Source: Anastrepha obliqua (lineage: Eukaryota > Arthropoda > Insecta > Diptera > Tephritidae). From it: a DNA stretch of 64,000 nt. Each line of letters begins with the position of its first letter. Within the stretch, counting starts at the first letter, position 1. Shown here in pieces: positions 59,250 to 64,000 of the stretch. The translations under genes and the position numbers were made by a program. The notes below the pieces were generated by a model that was given only the letters and a program-made list of their open reading frames with translations, made no database searches and was not told where the DNA came from. The stretch is from the NCBI RefSeq assembly GCF_027943255.1, contig NC_072896.1, positions 1,550,001-1,614,000 on the forward strand, read 5' to 3'.

Positions 59250-59590
59250 CGGCCGCCGTAGCCGAATGGGTTGGTGCATGACTACCATTTGGAATTCACA
59301 GAGAAAACGTTGGTTCAAATCTCGGTGAAACACCAAAATTAAGAAAACAATTTTTCTAATAGCGGTCGCCCCTCGGCAGGCAATGGCAAACCTCCGAGTG
59401 TCTTTCTGCCATGAAAAAGCTCCTCATAAAAAATATCTGCCGTTCGGAGTCGGCTTGAAACTGTAGGTCCCTCCATTTGTGGAACAACAACAAGATGCAC
59501 ACCACAAATAGGAGGAGGAGCTTCGGCCAAACACCCATAAAGGGTGTACGCGCCAATTATATATATATATATTATATATACATATAGATA
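59250..59590 (+). repeat. Full-length tRNA-derived SINE
   Basis: The head is tRNA-like: A-box TAGCCGAATGGGTTGG (from 59259) and B-box GGTTCAAATCT (59312-59322), the internal RNA polymerase III promoter. The body includes 'ctccgagtgtctttctgcc', 'actgtaggtccctcc' and 'ggaggaggagcttcgg', and the copy ends in a TA-rich tail (59560-59590). Related fragments at 49-213, 5290-5365 and 30850-30940 show it is a dispersed family. It encodes nothing; it would need a LINE partner for movement. Confidence 0.85.
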
Positions 59591-59820
59591 ATTTTTTGGC
59601 CATAGAACAAATTTAAGGTAGCATCATGAAAAAAATCTTATTTTTGGACTATCCTCGTGTATACTGCAGGTGATAGGTAAATTTAAATTTAAATCATTGT
59701 GAAGTTAAAGGGAAGATTTTTCACTTTTTGGCAAACTGACCGTGTTTTTTATGGAGTCACAGACTTGCTTAAAGGTGAAGTAACCTAGGAATTTCACCAT
59801 CTTTAGAAACAAGTAGTTAT

Positions 59821-59937
59821 TTCCCACGGCAGTCAGTTCTATATTAGCGCAATGACCCGGATACCTGGCCAACGACTTGTCTCTCTAGCAGTATTTTTCG
59901 TATGTATGGGTAATTTTTTTGCTGCTAAAGGTACAAC
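59821..59937 (+). repeat. Short interspersed repeat, second copy
   Basis: Shares 'cccacggcagtcagttct', 'gacccggat' and 'gctgctaaaggtacaac' with the copy at 8109-8211, with a diverged middle. Family unidentified. Confidence 0.6.
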
Positions 59938-61477
59938 AGGTAATTTTTTCCAAATTTCAAGAATGCAGAGGTAACCCACACTTTTTAACAACTCTTAATA
60001 AGGCAAGCGCAAACACTCAATCCTGCGGTGGCTGTGATACAAAGCTGTATACACTCGTGCCAATGGGTGGAGAGTGAGAATTGCGTTCCGAACCAAATAT
60101 ATATTTGTATACAAAATGCAAAAAAAATTAAAGAAAAAAACAAACAAACAAATGAGCAAACCAAATTGAATAATAAAGCATAGCAAATTGAATAAAAGTT
60201 TACGTCCAATCAGTTGTGGTTCTGCGCATGAGAGAAATAAATACAAAGGTAAATACCCTAATATGTGTTGCTTCCCACTCTGTTCTCCGCTCTCGTTTCC
60301 TTTTTCCTCCGCAAATTCGCATTCTCATTTATTGCATTTGGCATTTTTTATTACTTTGCTGTGCTTTTTTATTCAATGAGTGATAATAGCGTAAATAAAA
60401 AATAAATAAAAGCGCCGTTAAAATACTAAACAAACGTTGATTGCTAAAGTTTTCAATGGCCCACACTCACACCCACTATGGTTAGTGTATAAAGAGCTAA
60501 ACTAAAGCGCCCACTGCCGGCCAACTCTGGGTCAACCGAACAACCAGCACAGCTGCGCCATCGCATCCATTCATGTGTGTGTTTTCATTTATATTTGTTG
60601 AACATGATGCACAAGCGCAACTGGCCACCAGCCACCAGTGCGAGAGCTGACCAACTTGCTGCAAATAACCACCAACAAATACAAACAAATAGTACAAGCA
60701 ACTAAACACATTCACTGCCATTCGTCCAACAAATATTTTGAGAAGTGCATACCAGCAAAACATGCGGACCGACGAAGCAGCAAAAAAACGAAAAATTCTC
60801 ACAAGCGAAAAAGAAAAACTTAAAATTACCTACACATACATACCAACATGCATGTGGAGTAAAATGCGCAAAACCCCTTAAACAATTGTTTACAAACAAC
60901 AACTACAGTTGAAGGTTAACGTCGTTCAAGATGGCCAATAACATATGGATGAAGTTAAATGTTGGACGCGAAGCAATTCAACGAAAATGCGGTCATTAGC
61001 TATGTATGAGTACACATACATACATATGTAGGTATCAGCATGCGCTACCCCGCCAATCATATGAAATGGGAATACATTAAATAGGGAAAACGAAAAGTTA
61101 TGTTTGGAAATAAATAAATAGCCTCCAAGTTGATTTTGAAATTTAAAATATTTGGGGCTCCTAGCTACTTACTTGTACATTTTAGAAATAATGAGAGATA
61201 TTGCGCTGAAGCAAATTGCACTCAGATTTATTCTCATATATAATCTTGAGAAGGTCGCACTGAAAAGCTTCATTTTAGTATTGAAAATCGCAAATATGTG
61301 GCAGCCATGTCATCTCGACGTTTATATACATCGCAAACGCTTATCAACGCAGAGCACTTACCAAGAGAGGGCTCACAACTTTAATTACAATGTCATCGCA
61401 GAAAACAAACACTCGTACCACAAGGATGATAGATTTGCAAGGTTTGCTCTTTAACTATGGTGAAAAAGAAAACTATG
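59938..61477. other. Spacer, nothing recognised
   Basis: No supported gene. Frames at 60188-60902 overlap on both strands. The frame at 61152-61454 (100 codons) is unassigned; its end shares a 14-base word with DNA on the other side of the next mariner. Confidence 0.45.
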
Positions 61478-61479
61478 TA

Positions 61480-62407
61480 AAGGGTATTTTTTTAAAAGTT
61501 AGGTTTTCAAGATGAAATAAAACGTATATAATTTAACGTTATGGCCAAGAATTTAGCTTTATTATAAAGATAAGGGTTTGCCATTATGTTTTAAAAATGA
61601 TTTCGGGCAAGTGGCCGCCGCGGCTAGCTCGAATAAATTCCAGCCGAGAGGCCCAATTTTCGACCACTTTTTGCAGCAATTGGGGCCGTATGTCAGCAAT
61701 AACGCGCCGAATATTCTCTTCCAAGACGTCAATCGTCTCGGGCTTATCTGCGTAGACAAGCGACTTCACATAGCCCCACAAGAAATAGTCCAGCGGTGTT
61801 ATATCGCACGATCTTGGAGGCCACGCCACAGGTCCACGGCGCGAGATAATGCGCTCACCAAAAGTTTCCTTCAATAAATCGATTGTTGCGTTGGCTGTAT
61901 GGCATGTAGCGCCGTCTTGTTGGAACCAAAGGTCGTCCACATCAACATCGTCCAATTCAGGCACGAAAAACTCATTAATCATGGCTCTATAGCGCTCTCC
62001 ATTGACTGTAACATTATGGCCGGCTTCATTTTTAAAGAAATATGGACCAATGATTCCCTCTGCCCATAGAGCACACCAAACAGTGACTTTTTGAGGATGT
62101 AACGGCGTCCCAGCAATGGCTTGTGGATTATGTTCACTCCAAATGCGACAATTTTTCTTATTGACATACCCATTCAACCAAAAGTGAGCTTCATCGCTGA
62201 ACAAAATTTTCTTGTGATGCGTCGCGCGAACCGAACCATTATTTTCGTAATAAATTTGCACGATTTGCAAACGTTGTTCAGGTGTAAGTCTATTCATTAT
62301 GAAATGGCAAACCAAACTGAGCATAAATCAAGTGACAGCTGTCAAAAAGACCATCTACGAAAAAACTAGTGCCAACTTGAAAACCTAACCTCTAAAAAAA
62401 CACCCTT
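61480..62407 (-). mobile_element. DD41D mariner, copy D
   Basis: 928 bp. The terminal repeats start AAGGGTRTTTTTTTA and match at 29 of 32 positions. TA lies outside both (61478-61479 and 62408-62409). The internal open frame is undamaged. It is shorter than a full-length element by about 350 bp because the N-terminal coding part is missing. Confidence 0.93.
61584..62297 (-). CDS. DD41D mariner transposase lacking DNA-binding domain, open frame
   Basis: The start was chosen at MNRLTPEQRLQ (62295-62297), which matches the N-terminus of the related copies; an upstream in-frame ATG at 62322 also exists. After YYENNGSVRAT the protein passes straight to HKKILFSDEAHFWLNG, leaving out the helix-turn-helix region of about 110 residues, without losing frame. 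The catalytic domain is complete: first Asp in FSDEAHF, second in WFQQDGATCHTA, third in SCDITPLDYFLW (41 residues between). It ends LPEIIFKT. The length is about 238 residues against roughly 350 for full-length relatives. Without a DNA-binding domain it is unlikely to transpose by itself, but it could be translated and might interfere with a full transposase. Whether it is expressed is unknown. Confidence 0.85.
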   Translation of the reverse strand: MNRLTPEQRLQIVQIYYENNGSVRATHHKKILFSDEAHFWLNGYVNKKNCRIWSEHNPQAIAGTPLHPQKVTVWCALWAEGIIGPYFFKNEAGHNVTVNGERYRAMINEFFVPELDDVDVDDLWFQQDGATCHTANATIDLLKETFGERIISRRGPVAWPPRSCDITPLDYFLWGYVKSLVYADKPETIDVLEENIRRVIADIRPQLLQKVVENWASRLEFIRASRGGHLPEIIFKT

Positions 62408-62409
62408 TA

Positions 62410-63655
62410 TCACCAACACAATCTCAATTTTTTTGTAAACACATGCCAAGTCTGTTAAGGAGCACATCTTCGCAATTATTTTCCCATGACTCATATAAAG
62501 GATGATAGATTAACAGATTTGGTCATCCAGTATGGTGAAGATATAATTGTGCCACGCCACATGGGATGCGGCAGCCGAACTCCGCACGATCATTTGACAT
62601 ATGTTGACACACTTGTCAATCAATCGTTGTTCAGACAGCAACGAAGCAATATGAGTGTAGGCTGTGTTGATTTTTTCATATACCACCAACACAACCACAT
62701 TTTTTTAGTAAGCAAACCGCGGTAATGACCCTGGTTACGTCAGCTAATCAACTAATCTTTCAAATTCTCTGAGAGCCGATTAACGATCTGATCTTGCCCA
62801 CACCTTCTGAATTTATTTCACCACGGCCATGTACAGTCTACTCTCTTTCTTTTTCTTCTCGATCACGGAGGTGGGGATCGTGCGCATATTACTCAACATA
62901 GAAAGATATTGCTCATATGGAATTTGTAGATAAAAATACTTTTTAGTAACTAACTATTTTTGTATAAATAAGACTACTAAATTATCCACTTACGTTCCGT
63001 CCATGAACAACACTGCAAGTTGAGTGCGCTATAAATATGGTTCGCTTCCACACTCACATGGTACTCCAACAGTCTTACGCTATTTAATGCTTTTAATATT
63101 TGTAAGATTGAGTAATTACAAAGAATAACTCTAAATTTGTTCTGTATGCCCCTTGAAATCTTTTATCTGATAGCAATGAAATTTTGATGAATTTGCATGA
63201 GTTTACACGGAGGTTTTCAAGAGGTAGAAATATTAATACAAATCATATCTATATACAAATTTGGCTATGCTATTTCCCCTTGAACCATCCAGTCTCTCTG
63301 TTGAATCTCAAAGACTTCTTCAGGTGATATTCTTGGAGCCTGAAATTCCAAAGACCATTTATAGACAACATGAATCAGTAGCAATGCGGGGCAGATGAGA
63401 AATACTTTTATCCCGCTTCTGGTGTTTACAGTTTCTACAGCATAAGCTTTGGTATAAGCTTTTCTTCAAGCTTGCCTATGTCCAATGTGTTACCCGCAAA
63501 GTCCCTAAAACTCAGAACTCAAATATAGAGAATTGTGTTTCGCTTGTTTCTCAGATCGGTGAAGGTACATTACAAGATATTTAGTGTGATATAAAAATAT
63601 TTTTGTTTCTATATATCAGTATAGCATCATCGACTCTAAATTGTTTTATTCAAGA
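62410..63655. other. Spacer, nothing recognised
   Basis: No supported gene; the 79-codon frame at 62486-62725 is unassigned. Confidence 0.5.
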
Positions 63656-63659
63656 AATG

Positions 63660-63905
63660 TTTGATGCACTTTGTGTTGTCGTTATGGACCGCGCCAATGG
63701 ACCGTAGTTAGCTAATTCGTGAGCCAGTTTGTTGCCTTCAACACCACAGTGCCCCGGCATGCGAATATATTCGAGCCTTTTCAGCTTGCAACAGATTTCA
63801 GCCCAACTAATATCCCTGGTCTGATGAAAAGATGCGAGTGGATTTTAAACCTCTAGGGCAGCTTTGCTGTCGCTGCAGATCCTGATTTGATGTCTAGAAA
63901 TTTAG
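63660..63905 (-). pseudogene. LINE RNase H fragment
   Basis: The minus strand gives RICSDSKAALEV (RNase H Asp), a stop, then IRMPGHCGVEGNKLAHELANYGP, the block with the last catalytic Asp (here His in place of Asp: KLAHELA). It is a small isolated piece, possibly continuing beyond the window to the left in sequence too eroded to read. A different family from the 17.5-kb relic. Confidence 0.75.
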
Positions 63906-64000
63906 AGGACTTTCAGTATTAAATTAAAATCTCAAAAAAAATATGTAATAAATGAATAATAAAATAAAGAAATAAAATTCCTTATTTACTCAGCCCTTCT

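Noticed and set aside
59250..59335. Functional tRNA gene
   Set aside because: A- and B-boxes are present but the cloverleaf is degenerate and continues into a SINE body with TA-rich tail.
60497..60902. Minus-strand Cys/Phe-rich frames
   Set aside because: Low-complexity composition and overlap with plus-strand frames; no motif.
1..64000. CRISPR array, bacterial operon or integron
   Set aside because: No regularly spaced repeats; element types, SINEs, LINEs and core-promoter structure are those of an insect genome.

Overview
The window looks like AT-rich dipteran genomic DNA, most likely from a tephritid fruit fly. That placement is an inference from the repeat families (several DD41D 'rosa'-type mariners, a tRNA-derived SINE, mauritiana- and lineata-like mariners, a short-LTR Ty3/Gypsy element), not from a host marker gene. 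I found no convincing host protein-coding gene and no rRNA or functional tRNA gene. The window reads as intergenic or intronic DNA filled with transposable elements of very different ages, separated by AT-rich spacer with ATGT/CATA/CA microsatellites.

Layout: 0-7 kb is spacer with SINE fragments and a hAT-type MITE that has an 8-bp target duplication (2994-3454). At 7.3-10.0 kb a decayed Tc1-like element with recognisable ends encloses a piggyBac relic, a short interspersed repeat and a DD41D mariner. At 10.13-14.81 kb lies a complete Ty3/Gypsy LTR retrotransposon with apparently identical LTRs and one intact 1345-codon gag-pol frame; it is the youngest and best preserved element. From 15 to 31 kb there are LINE relics (15.1, 17.5, 26.7 kb), a SINE-like element (21.8 kb), a Tc1 fragment (28.3 kb) and long empty stretches. 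At 31.07-33.00 kb a piggyBac element sits at a TTAA inside a LINE reverse-transcriptase relic. At 34.75 kb there is a gypsy-type LTR with TATA box, initiator and primer-site-like sequence. At 37.3-38.6 kb is a dead lineata-like mariner, then a possible second LTR (39.1 kb), then a mauritiana-like mariner (39.59-41.14 kb) with a MITE in its leader. A long RNase H-bearing LINE occupies 44.0-46.76 kb.

Further right: a DD41D mariner (48.0-48.9 kb), a DD34D mariner with another DD41D element nested in it (51.19-53.02 kb), another LINE relic (55.8-56.9 kb), a near-identical second mauritiana-like mariner (57.14-58.37 kb), a full-length SINE (59.25 kb), a fourth DD41D mariner with an open frame (61.48-62.41 kb) and a last LINE RNase H fragment (63.7 kb).

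There is no operon or pathway here. The relationships are those of transposons to each other: insertion into insertion, autonomous element versus internally deleted derivative, and recurring loss of the same transposase region. The most informative signals are the nested junctions with intact target duplications, the young LTR element without an evident polypurine tract, and four DD41D copies that all lack the N-terminal DNA-binding part of the transposase.
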